Source of the DNA: Haplomitrium mnioides
Taxonomy: Eukaryota > Marchantiophyta > Haplomitriopsida > Calobryales
Direction of reading: 5' to 3'
Assembly: GCA_049999725.1 (NCBI GenBank)
Contig: JBNGIS010008157.1
Coordinates: 116,756-147,251 of the forward strand
Length of the DNA: 30,496 nt
Positions 12,480-21,912 of this stretch are shown here, piece after piece. The number at the start of each line of letters is the position of its first letter. Positions within the stretch are counted from its first letter, which is position 1. The notes beneath the pieces are model-generated. The model did not search any database and was not told where the DNA came from. It worked only from the letters and a program-made list of their open reading frames with translations. A program made the translations under genes and the position numbers.

Positions 12480-13348
12480 AGGAATAGGCTACTCAGAACA
12501 AGAACTTTTTCTTGTGTACAAACAAAGTTGTAGTCGGTAATCTTTGTATGAAAAAGCTTGAGGGTTGTACATGATAAGTAGAACTTGTGAAAGGCTTGGA
12601 CTTCCACTCGAAAGTCTATGCGTGCATAGGAATCCAAGCTCAACATATGATCATTCCATCCTTAAGTCTCTGTTCGTTTAGGAATCCAAGCTCTCAACAT
12701 GTGAACACTCCATTCTAAAGTCTATATGCGCATAGAAATCCAAACTCACCATCTGAACACTCCACCCCAAAGTCTATGCGTGCATAAGAATCCGAACTCA
12801 CCATCTGAATATTCCACAACAAAGACTGACAAGAACCTAGGTCTCAGATTCCGTATAAGAGTTTTTATACGTTGTACATTTCGCTTGCAAATCAAAGTCT
12901 ATGCGCGCATAGGGTTCACACTTCTACAACCAAGTATGCATATTGTAAACGTTTTATTTTTTGCAACAAACGCTATGCACGCAAAAGATTTTGATTTTTA
13001 ATTCAGAATCTAAAAGTAAAAATGGGTACAAAGCTCTACATCTGAGTCCAACAGTGCAAAGGGTTTTAAGTTTTACATCAAAGTTCTAATAATAAAAAAA
13101 ACAAGTAGTCAATTTAGGCGAGAAGAAAACATTTTTACAAGGCAAATAAAAATATTAACCAAGGATTTAGGTTTCATTTACAGAGAATAACATTCAACTT
13201 GGAATGATTTACAGTCAAAAGTTTAAGTTGGTAGAAAAATTCAACATGTTGTTTCACAAAGATTCTTCAAGTACTTTATAAAATGATAATCTTAAACTAT
13301 AATATACTTGAAAATACAAAATATAGAAAAAAAAATTCTTGAATGACT
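12480..13348 (-). repeat. 3' flank of transposase A2 with 52-bp palindrome-core minisatellite
   Basis: About four units of 52-54 bp lie between 12,605 and 12,830. Each is built as AAAGTCTATGCGTGCATAGG followed by an AATCCAAACTCACCATCTG-type arm. Further cores at about 12,900 (CTATGCGCGCATAGG) and 12,970 are more degenerate. The block lies just after the transposase stop codon and is shared with 471-1,327. Confidence 0.8.
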
Positions 13349-13502
13349 TTACGTACTTGTCTTGACTTCTTCAGATTCAGCTTCAAAAGATTCATCAAGG
13401 TTTACTTAATCTATCTCAGTGTTGATGATAGTAATTGAATCTCTTTGAAACATTTCAAGATTGAGGGTTTTTTGTCTTTTGTACTCAAATAGATTTGCTT
13501 TA

Positions 13503-13520
13503 ATAGTAGTTAGAGTGGTT
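13503..13520. other. Empty counterpart of the LTR insertion site
   Basis: The A2 sequence runs uninterrupted through the point where A1 holds the LTR retrotransposon (AATAGTAGTTAGAGTGG). It thus gives the pre-insertion sequence and fixes the insertion ends. Confidence 0.75.
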
Positions 13521-14959
13521 TTACTCAATTGGTATTTTTGGGTAAGAAGAAAACCAAAAGACAAAATTGTAATTTGTGTCACATCAAGTACATCAATATG
13601 AACTTGGATGTGCGTTTCCCTTTTGTTGTTGCTATTTTTTTATGAAATATTGTCCAGAAAATGCATCTTCAGCCAAAGAAGCAAACCATTGAACCCATAC
13701 TCGTTTCGGGTTCGGAGGATCTTCCTCATCAAATGAAAAAACTTTGAGAACTTTGGTAACCCAAAATGGTGTGCTTTTTTGATCTAGAGATATAACAACA
13801 CAAATAAACATTCTAGTTTTCATCTCATGTAGATTGCCAAATTTATGCCTGTATCGAGTACTCTGCGAATTAGTCCTTTCTCACGGCCTTGGTCTTCCAT
13901 CATAGATTACTCGACGTGTAGAAAGTATTTACTGTACCGTTGTATCTTCTTGTGTCTGTTGAGCACCAAGTTGAGAATCTAGACAAACATTTTGAGAATC
14001 ATTACAAGTGTTGGACTGTTGTGAGGGTAGAAAGGTAAATTCTACTTCTAGTTGTCGTCTTTTCTATCAAGGATGTAGGCTGAAATCTCTTGTTGAGCAA
14101 GAAAAAATTCATTCCACCATTGAATATCAAAATCTACAAAAACTGGTAGCAGTTTTCACTTATCTTGTCCTTTATTGAAAATACTACTTTCTCGACATCC
14201 ATTTCTCTTTCTTCCTTTTGAGATCATTTGATTTCAAAATATGCCTTGAGAGGAATCAACATTGAACTCAAAATTTCTCTGTCCACTTTAGGTAGGTACT
14301 TGAGTTGAAAAATACCATCCGTAGGTAGCCAAAATTCATATGTTGAAAAGTGTCTGCTACAAATCTTTGTTTTGGAATCATTTAGCTAGAACTTGAATTG
14401 TTGATTAAAAGTAATGTCATGTATCATTTGAACAAGAGAGGGACGTTGTTGCAAAAACATTTTGAAATCTCAAGTTTCCAACAAAAGAGCCACCTGAGGT
14501 TTAGGATTATATGATAATTGAAGTGCCTTGCTAAGACTCGTAATCATGAAAGCTTGATTTTTTGAAAAACATTCTTAGCAATAAGAAGACTAAGATATCC
14601 AAACATGATAGAATTCTTATTCTCTTGTATCATGTTGTCCAATTGAAGATACAAAGTTGGAGCCAGTGGCCCTTCAAAGTCACATAATATTTTGTTGAGC
14701 ACAGTAACTGTCAAATTAGAATCGCTTCTCAAGTTTCTATACGTTAAGATGACCCTCAAAGAAAGAGCATGATTGAATATTAAGACACCAAAAACTTACA
14801 CACCCACCAAGAAATCTTTATCAATGTTTTTTGGTGGTCAAGGCCACTATGGAATAGCATTTTTCTTGTGATCCATTCTATCAATGACAATTCCCAAGTA
14901 CTTTTGACCGTCGATATAGCATTCTATGGTTTGCAAGTTTTGATTTTTGTTTCATTTGT

Positions 14960-15700
14960 TAGTTACCATGAAGAAATAATTGGGGATTATATTTGACTGC
15001 ATCATCACAAAGCACGAAGGACATAAAAGTAGTTCAGTAAAACATATATCAATACTTGTAACTTCAAAACACAACATGAGGTGCCACAAACATTCAAGTC
15101 ATTTTGAAGAAATGTTTGAATTTGTAGAAACGAAACACTTTGCAAAGATTAAAAATAAACTTCAGGCAATTTGAAAAAAAGAAAATCTGTTTCGAAAAGA
15201 AAAAAGAAGTATTTACAAATAAATGGTATCAGAACACATACTCTGAGCATTTAGGATGAGTAGAGACAACATCTGATCATATGCGCGATAGGACCAATAC
15301 AACAACACCAATATCATGGGTTGTTGTGACTGTTGTCACGACTGGTTTTAAAAGAAACAAGAACAAATCCTATGCACGCATAGGATTTGCAAACAACAAA
15401 AACAATTCTTTCAAAATTTTCTTAACAAAGGCTCTTCATTTAAAGGAACCAAAACTAAACTTCTTGCAAGGCTAAGGTCACCACCAAGAATCAAATTCAT
15501 TTTCTAGCTTTATTCAACTATAGACAAGGTTAAAATTGAAATTTAAAACCACAAACTATGTGAACATAGACAATCTTCTCACAACTCAACTTGCTAAAAA
15601 TTATTCGACTTAAATCTTTTTTGCTAAATAACTTCACCAAAAAAAATTTATTTTGGCTATAAGTTGAGAAAACATAACATCTCTAGAACTAGGCTTTGAG
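14960..15700 (-). other. Probable intron of transposase copy A
   Basis: The stretch lies between the zinc-ligand block and the catalytic block of the transposase and has no continuous matching frame. It aligns with 22,840-23,720 in copy B. It carries two isolated minisatellite cores, at about 15,282 and 15,370 (CCTATGCACGCATAGG). Splice sites were not fixed. Confidence 0.45.
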
Positions 15701-17044
15701 TCTAGAAAAAAGAGGATGGATTAGCCAAAGGTGTCAAAAGAGAAAATTTGTTACCTTTGTCGGACTCTAAGACAAATTTTTCTCGCAAAGATTTTATTTC
15801 TTCGCATGTTTCACAAATAGAAAATTTGTTGTACTTTGGATCTTTCTCTTTCAAATACGTTGTGTAGTAGTTATAAACTTCCCCTTTTGTAAACTTATCA
15901 AGCAAGTTGTATACTTTGCGAGTGGGCATTCTCTCGTCATGTCCTTGGAAAAAATTTTCCATCCACTCACGCACAAAAACTTTTTTAGCAAACAGTTCTC
16001 TTTTTCTAAAAATGCCTCTAGAATTTGTGTTGATGAGATTTTGAATCCTTTGGATTCTATCATTCCCTACCGCTAATATTAATTCAAAAGCTCTTCTATA
16101 TACAAAGGTACCACAAGGTAGTGTAAGCTGATTTTCAACATCGAATTCTTTTCTTGGTATTCCCTACTACAGTGTGATATCTTGATTCTTCATGCTTTAT
16201 CGAAAGTACGTTTCTCTTATAGTTTTCAAAAAGTTTGTCTTGTACAACGACAAGCAATTATTTTGACAACCAGAAATTCTCTTCAATTTAGAAATTCACA
16301 TTGGATCGAGCTTTTTCATCACAAAGCTCTCGTCATAATGAACTTTCCGCAAAGAATTTTTGCTTAAGGTGTTTACCCGTTTGGGTTTTGGCCCAAACAA
16401 AGAATTCTTATATTGTGCTAGACGATTTGGTCCGTAAGCGAATCCAGCAATAGGAGATAATTCATCTTAAAGATCTTGGTTGTCATCATAAACATTGTTT
16501 GTTCCACCGCAAAATATTTTCGAGAGATGTGTTTCTTCTTGAGGATTAGGAGAATTGCACCATTCTGAAACTGAATCTTGATCAATATCTCGGTTAGAAG
16601 GAAATGTTTTTTGTTATAAAATCGGTGCCATTGGCGAAAAATCCAAGGAAATGTTGATTGACTGAGACTCTTTGCTAGAATAGTTTTCCAAACTATCGTT
16701 TGAAGACTCCTCCAAAAGAATTTGTTTCAAATGTCTCAATCTCTTTGCGAGGTGAAACTTGAAACAAAATTAGTCGTTGTTTAAGTGGTGCTATCAAGGA
16801 GAGTGGCTCATCTCTAAAATTAAAATTGTCCACAGATTGTATGCTTTTTGTGTTCCAAACAAACACACTTTGATCATGAATATTGAAGTCTCCCTTAGAT
16901 ATGGATGAAGAAAAATCTACAACCGTCTGGAATTTTTGTGTTGAACCTTTTTCTTATATTTTGGAATACTGAGAATAAATATTCAACTTCAACCGCTTGA
17001 AGGGCAACAAAGATCTTGTGTTGGATGAAGATTGTTTCCTTAAT

Positions 17045-17205
17045 TCTCTGCGAGCACTGATTCCTTCTTTGATCCTTTGCGTGCAAGTTGTTCAGTTGTT
17101 TATCCTATACACGCATTGGATTCACTCTGTGACCATATGCGCGCATAGAGTTGAGTCCTTGATCCTTTGCGCGTATGGAGTTCACCTTCTCGATCTTTTT
17201 GGGCA
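17045..17205. repeat. 30-bp palindrome-core minisatellite in transposase copy A coding region
   Basis: Four to five units of exactly 30 bp, such as GATCCTTTGCGTGCAAGTTG plus a TTCAGTTGTT arm, then units containing CATATGCGCGCATAG and TTTGCGCGTATGG. On the minus strand the period is ten codons and falls in the N-terminal variable region. The same array occurs at 25,135-25,290 in copy B. Confidence 0.85.
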
Positions 17206-17842
17206 GAGCTATCAGATTCAACATAAGTCATCTTTTTTCTCAATATACTTGCCATCACACTTGATGCTTTTGGCACTCCATCGCTTACCTCTAATAATTG
17301 CCATTTGAACAAATATCAACCTACTAGTCAAAAGTAACACTTTTTGTGAAGATGAATCTTGAAACTCTAACCTCTTATTGCATTTAAAAACTCTAGACAT
17401 TGAAAATGCTGTCTAAAAATCAAGTACTTCAAGGAACTATTTTAACAAATATTATGAACCTCTTACAGAACATCTAAAAGATGTATTTTTGTCGTTTTTT
17501 TTTTTTTGCAAATCGACCAAATTGGGAACTGTTTGTGAAGAAAATGAAAAACAAATAAAATTGGAAAGATAAAAACAAGCAATGCTTTATATACTTGCTT
17601 TTTTTTACACCAAGAAAACCTATGTGTCAAGAGCTCTGTGAATCATTTTTTTGCAAGAAAAGGTATTTTTTGAAATTTAGTTATAAAGGAGCATCAGTTG
17701 AAAGTTTCTTTCCATTGTCGCGAGATCAATTTTTGGTTTATGTTTTCAATGCATCATTATTTTTGCATTTACTTACTTTTTTGCCATTTCCAACCTTTAG
17801 AGATTTATGGACTTTTGTTCATTACATTTTTTATCTCAGATT

Positions 17843-18102
17843 AGACTTGTCTCTAGCATCTTGAGAGTAACATCTCAAGGAAATGTTTCTTGCCCTTCTC
17901 AACCAAAGCCATACAAGTATTCAAATGTTGTCAAGGCTCTAGAACCTGAAAAACTTGAGTAGAGGTGGTTAGATAATTACTGTTCTTTGAAAGACCTCGA
18001 TCAACATCTTTACCTTTTTGCTAGTGAAACTGAAAAATTCAATTTGGGTCTACTGGTTCAAATCACCATGATTCGAGAAGGCAAGAAAGCCAACATCGGG
18101 CT
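17843..18102 (+). pseudogene. Partial duplicate of methyltransferase exon 1 left of gap
   Basis: About 260 bp align with 18,203-18,462 at roughly nine bases in ten. The frame encodes the same N-terminal domain (DLDQHLYLFASETEKFNLGL, then an LVQITMIREGKKANIG block). The position matching the ATG at 18,226 reads GTA, so this copy lacks the start. It ends exactly at the N run. It may be a true tandem duplication or two diverged element copies placed on either side of a scaffold join. Confidence 0.7.
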
Positions 18103-18202
18103 NNNNNNNNNNNNNNNNNNNNNNNNNNNNNNNNNNNNNNNNNNNNNNNNNNNNNNNNNNNNNNNNNNNNNNNNNNNNNNNNNNNNNNNNNNNNNNNNNN
18201 NN
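18103..18202. other. Assembly gap of 100 N
   Basis: Exactly 100 unknown bases, the conventional length for a gap of unknown size. The sequence on both sides is homologous, so the order and copy number of exon 1 here are uncertain. Confidence 0.98.
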
Positions 18203-18585
18203 GACCTGTCTCTAGCATCTTGAGAATGGCATTTCAAGGAAATGTTTCCCACCCTTCTCAACCGAAGCTATACAAGTATTTGGATGTTGTTAAGGCTCTA
18301 AAGCCTTAAAAACTTGAGTGGAATTGGCTAGTTAGTTACTATTCTTTAAAAGACCTCGATCAACATCTTTACTTTTTTGCCAATGAAACAGAAAAATTCA
18401 ATTTGGGTCTATTAGTCCAAATCACCATGATCCAAGAAGGCAAGAAAGCCAACATCGGGCTGCTTGTGCAGTCCCAAGATGCAATTACCCTTTACTGTGA
18501 AAATCATAAACAATTTTCTTTTTCTGAAATGAAGGAGAGAGACATTTTTATGAAGCATCTTTAGGTCGCAAAGTTAGATGGCAAG

Positions 18586-18905
18586 GTAAATTCTGAAAAT
18601 CCTTTTTTTTTGCTTCTTCTTTTAGTGAGTCATAACTTCTAGGGAGTCTATGCGAGCATGGACTCCCCTGTCCATGTGCGCTTGGACCCCAAAGAATGTG
18701 CACGTCTGGACTCCCATGTCTAGGCGATCTTGGACTCCCAAGTTCATACGCGCATGGACTCTCTTGTGCAGTGCACACGCGTAATGTTATTAGAGTACCT
18801 GCGCATAGTGAATGTCGAGTGCTACACTTGTACTTATGCTTAATTGTTTTTGTTTTGTTTTTCTGTTCACTCGATTTCTGGCGGATTTTGTGGATAGCTA
18901 CAAAG
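18586..18905 (+). other. Intron 1 of methyltransferase copy 1 with 24-bp minisatellite
   Basis: The donor GCAAG|GTAAAT is at 18,586. The acceptor is near CAAAG at 18,905, placed by alignment with the clear acceptor of copy 2. Six 24-bp units run from about 18,645 to 18,790, for example GTTCATACGCGCATGGACTC. Confidence 0.6.
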
Positions 18906-19329
18906 ATACAAAGCGCGTCGAGTGCAATTTCATCAAGCTTGCCATCTACATCAAGATTCTTAAGCCCAAATAGAACATCAATATTCAACAATTGGTGCCG
19001 CATCCAAGCACAACAACATTCTTAGTTCATGCGACAAGCCCTTCTGCCCAAAAGAAAAGAAGGAGGTTGAGCCAGCTAAGGCTCCACAAGAGAAGAAACT
19101 AACTGCCAAGAAGAAAAAGCCTATTCCAACATTGATCATTGAGGACGAGCCAGCCCCCTCAGAATCTACAACAAAGTCATCTTATGTTGCCCCTTCGTCT
19201 TCATCACCAAGCAACTCGAGGCAAGAATCAGATCCGGAGCCACTTTAGGCTCCAACATCAAGAGCTAAAAGGCAATCCCACAAGGAGTTGCAAACTTTCT
19301 AGGAAAGGGAGCAAGTAGACCCTCATATT

Positions 19330-19980
19330 GTGTCTGAAAAAGACAAAAACAAAATAAGAGAGTTTGCAATCCAGCGATGTAGAGTCCATGAAGAAACAAT
19401 CATAATAAGTCTAAAGAATTTAAATTTACCTAAACCTGGAATGGACAACTGGAGTCCATTCCATATTAGAAGGTTGAATAAAGATTTTTTTGAGCTTGTA
19501 GCGCAGAGAATGCTCACAAACAAGTATGTGCATAGTTTTTTTTATTGTTGTTGTTGACCCAAAGTGTGGGTTAAAAGACAAGTCGAAGTTCAATATTATG
19601 AACCCTGACAAGTATTGCTACGAGTGAAGGAGGCAATCACAATGTTCTAGCAAGGCAAAATATGGAGCGAAGAATCCGGCATTATCGCTTTGCAATTGTT
19701 ATGTCTACGTGGGCCTTACACCAACAGAGGCTTGCATTTTTGCTACTTGTGACAACTACGACTAGTGGTACAGGCTGGAAATGAGCTCTATTCAAAAGGT
19801 CGAATATTGGCATCAAAGATTTGTTGAGAGTGGGATGGTGTCATCCCAAAAATTGAAAAGAGAGTTGGTGCTGGAAACCTTGGAGATAAAGCCCAAGTCA
19901 ACACTTGAGAAGACCATAACTTCTCATGACAATTGGTTCCAGCTGGCATTCAAAAGTGGAGAGATCTGGGATCTATAACA
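19330..19980 (+). other. ParB-like domain segment, copy 1
   Basis: In order: IREFAIQRCRVHEE, then NWSPFHIRRLNKDFFEL, then a frameshift, then GGNHNVLARQ at 19,629-19,658, then VYVGLTPTEACIFAT (about 19,705-19,750) in the neighbouring frame, and SIQKVEYWHQRF. The GG-N/Q-H motif followed by a hydrophobic-Ala-Arg helix is the nucleotide-binding signature of the ParB/sulfiredoxin fold, and ParB-like domains upstream of DNA methylases are known in phages. Copy 2 has DNHSLATRQ at the same place (27,467-27,493), also in a shifted frame. The domain may bind or cut DNA, or hydrolyse CTP as true ParB does; activity is not inferable. Confidence 0.65.
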
Positions 19981-20321
19981 AAGCATTTTTGTGATGTGGG
20001 AGAAGAATACAATCAAAGACTAGAAGCCAAAGGCCAAGGAATCTCTTAGAATGGAGGAAATGAAGTGGACACCTTGGAGGTCCCTTCAAAGTCTTCTTGA
20101 CAAAGCAAAGATTTCAGTTTTGAAGTGGGTGGAAGCCAAAGAGCTTTCAATGGACGAAATGTCTCAAGAGGTAGAGAGCTAGTAAAGTTTTGGCTGTTAT
20201 AGTTAAAAGTTTTTGTTCAAAGATTTACTACAACACTTGGGAGGAGGCAAGCAAGGAGTACCCTCTCCACACTAAGGAGTCCAAGATTGCTGCTTTCTAT
20301 TCAAGCTTTGCGAAGCTTTTG

Positions 20322-20736
20322 GTAAGTTCTTCTTTCTATATCACATTCATTTCTAGGGAGTTGCAGTGAGTTTATATTAAGTTGTCCATTGTTTTCATAA
20401 AATAGGTTTATCGTCCATGCGCGCATAGACTTTGCATTACCTGCGCGCTTGGATTGTGAAGTCCAAACGCGAAAGTACTTCATAGTCCAGGCATGCTTGG
20501 ATAGCAAAGTCGCGCATGGACTTCAAAGTCCATGCGCACTTGGACTTTGCTGTCTCTGCGCGTTTGGATTACGAAGTCCATACGCGCATGGACTGCGATG
20601 TCATTGTGCACTTGGACTTCGAATTCCATGCACGCATGAGCTTTGCAGTTCATGCGAGCATGGAATTGAGTGTCCCTCTCTAGCATATAATTTATTTTGT
20701 CTCCCTATAATGTTTTTTGTTTTTGTTTTTTGGCAG
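20322..20736 (+). other. Intron 2 of methyltransferase copy 1 with 24-bp minisatellite
   Basis: The donor TTTTG|GTAAGT is at 20,322 and the acceptor TTTTGGCAG ends at 20,736. At least ten 24-bp units lie between about 20,410 and 20,670, for example AAGTCCATACGCGCATGGAC. The corresponding intron of copy 2 (28,166-30,128) has the same array. Confidence 0.75.
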
Positions 20737-20899
20737 CTACAAAACTTTCAAACATCAGCTAGCTAAAAAATTGACAGCAACTACAAAAGGTCGAAAAAGA
20801 TCAGGGGTCGAAGAAGCCCCAGAAGATCAGGACCAGTCTCCCACTCTCGCTTCCTATTCTCCAACTTTTCTTCTTCATTGCCAAAAGGCTAGAGAGTGG

Positions 20900-21780
20900 A
20901 AATCAAGGTAACAAAGCGGTGCTATATCTCTTACAACAAAAGGAGTTGTGAGAGACTGGACGAGGACCAAATGTCCTATGTCAATTGTTTCAATGCGGCA
21001 TTTTACCAACTCCACGGTAAGGCCAACGCTTGACAGTTGAAGGGCTTGGTGAAACCTAGGTGTTTTACTTTGGCTATTGTAGATATTCCTTACAGTTACA
21101 ACCTTAAAGAATGTAAGCATGACAATTTTGAATCATTTTCAAAAGATGACATTTTTGACATGGTTTCATCTTTTGCAACAATTACAGCATTGGATTTTTG
21201 GTCTTTTGTTATTATACACTCATCGAACAGTTTGGCATCGTTGAGGATGCTGTCCATGACATTTGGTAAGTTGTTCTTTGATTTTTTTAGTTTTTAATTT
21301 CTCTTTTTTTACTTTTCTTGCACTTTGGTTACAATGTTTAATTTGTTTATTTTTCTTTTTACAAGGACAAAAGTAACATTCATGATTAAGGTGGTCCCAG
21401 ATTCACTTATGCACACGAATATTGGACTGTGGGCTACTGGACAAAAGAAGGGAAGAGGAGCATGAGGCTTTTTAATTTGCAGCCTGCTCTTGCGATTGGA
21501 CTTCCTCAGCAAATCATGCATAGTGTTTTTAGTTGTTCTTCGGTTTATGCCAAACTTAAACACCTAAGAGATGATGCTCATGTCAATGTTTATCAAAAGC
21601 GGCACGCGATTTACAATTTTTTCATCGACCATTTGTCAATAGAGCAGGTTTGGATCTTAGATCTTTGCTCTGGGTCGGGCACAAGCCTTGTCTATGCTTT
21701 AAAGCTGATGCGAAGCTGAATCACAGTGGAATATGATAGACGTCAATCTATCTACATTCCTTAGAGAGTTTTGACTATGG
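20900..21780 (+). other. Beta-class N4C/N6A methyltransferase domain segment
   Basis: Motif IV reads IVDIPYSYN, with DIPY at 21,082-21,093 in place of the usual DPPY or SPPY. It is followed by a motif V-like ALDFWSFVIIHSSNSL (about 21,190-21,235). After a 100-bp intron (21,266-21,365) comes SIEQVWILDLCSGSGTSLVY, with the SAM-binding FxGxG-type motif I at 21,657-21,683, and TVEYDRRQ (about 21,727-21,750), the acidic motif II. A catalytic motif placed before motif I defines the beta order, typical of bacterial and phage DNA methylases. A TGA interrupts the frame between KLMRS and ITVEYD. Another SAM-dependent substrate such as RNA or protein is less likely with this order. Confidence 0.75.
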
Positions 21781-21912
21781 CTTACAAGTGCTACTGGTGA
21801 TTCTGTCACAATATCTAGGACTGAAAAGTCTCGATATGACTCTCTAGCGGTTGCAGATGCTCAGCCTTTGGATTTAGATGACACAATTCCTCCTGAGGAG
21901 GATAGAGCTTGA

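Larger units (their letters stand above)
13349..17400 (-). pseudogene. DUF7869-like DDE transposase, copy A (broken)
   Basis: The gene starts at ATG 17,400-17,398 (MSRVFKCNKRLEFQDSSS) and ends at TAA 13,351-13,349. In order on the minus strand: a variable N-terminus with a 30-bp repeat (17,045-17,200); a Cys-containing block GCQNNCLSLYKTNFLKTIRE (about 16,270); FELILAVGNDRIQRIQNL (about 16,060); EWMENFFQGHDERMP (about 15,950); a zinc-ligand-like KFSICETCEEIKSL (about 15,790); a probable intron (about 14,960-15,700); YLGIVIDRMDHKKNAIP (14,850-14,900); DSNLTVTVLNKIL; and LYLQLDNMIQENKN (14,611-14,655) followed by FGYLSLLIAK. These match the characteristic block order of DUF7869-family transposases, with Asp residues in VIDRMD and LQLDN. 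The family's GHTHED-type motif after KIKLS is missing here. A C-terminal PFWVTKVLKVFSFDEE domain follows. Many stops and frameshifts make it inactive. Confidence 0.8.
17401..18225. promoter_or_regulatory. Divergent promoter region, copy 1
   Basis: The region separates the minus-strand transposase start (17,400) from the plus-strand methyltransferase start (18,226) and aligns with 25,500-25,955. A conserved block reads GCAATGCTTTATATACTTGC at about 17,579-17,598, with a TATA-like TTTATATA, followed by a T-run and a conserved TGTGTCAAGAGCTC (17,623-17,636). The spacing suits plus-strand transcription starting around 17,615. It includes the partial exon duplicate and the assembly gap, so the true spacer is shorter. 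Confidence 0.5.
18226..21912 (+). pseudogene. ParB-like / beta-class DNA methyltransferase protein, copy 1 (broken, four exons)
   Basis: The start is ATG 18,226 (MAFQGNVSHPSQPK) and the stop TGA 21,910-21,912 after an acidic tail (LDLDDTIPPEEDRA). Probable exons: 18,226-18,585, about 18,906-20,321, 20,737-21,265 and 21,366-21,912, with GT-AG introns. The order is: an N-terminal domain of about 110 residues, unrecognised; a Lys/Pro/Ser-rich linker resembling a nuclear localisation region (about 19,050-19,250); a ParB-like domain (19,330-19,980); a helical part; then a methyltransferase domain (about 20,900-21,780). Such enzymes transfer a methyl group from S-adenosylmethionine to N4 of cytosine or N6 of adenine in DNA. 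Stops (for example 19,978, 21,718) and at least two frameshifts make it inactive now. It faces away from the transposase gene and shares its upstream region. Confidence 0.75.

Noticed and set aside
12726-13001. Plus-strand open frame over the 52-bp array
   Set aside because: It is a by-product of the minisatellite, lies downstream of the transposase stop and has no conserved frame in the partner array at 602-960.
15281-15475. Plus-strand frame WVVVTVVTTGFKRNKNKSYARIGF, also at 23,282-23,554
   Set aside because: The similarity is explained by the shared transposase intron, and the frame includes a minisatellite core; it reads against the gene.
20410-20670. Regular short palindromic repeats as a CRISPR array
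   Set aside because: Units are contiguous and differ gradually; there are no unique spacers of constant length, no Cas genes, and the arrays lie in introns of a eukaryotic gene.
18226-21912. Bacterial contamination or phage DNA as the source of the ParB-methyltransferase
   Set aside because: The gene has GT-AG introns, local base composition like its surroundings, and a second copy tied to the same eukaryotic transposase.
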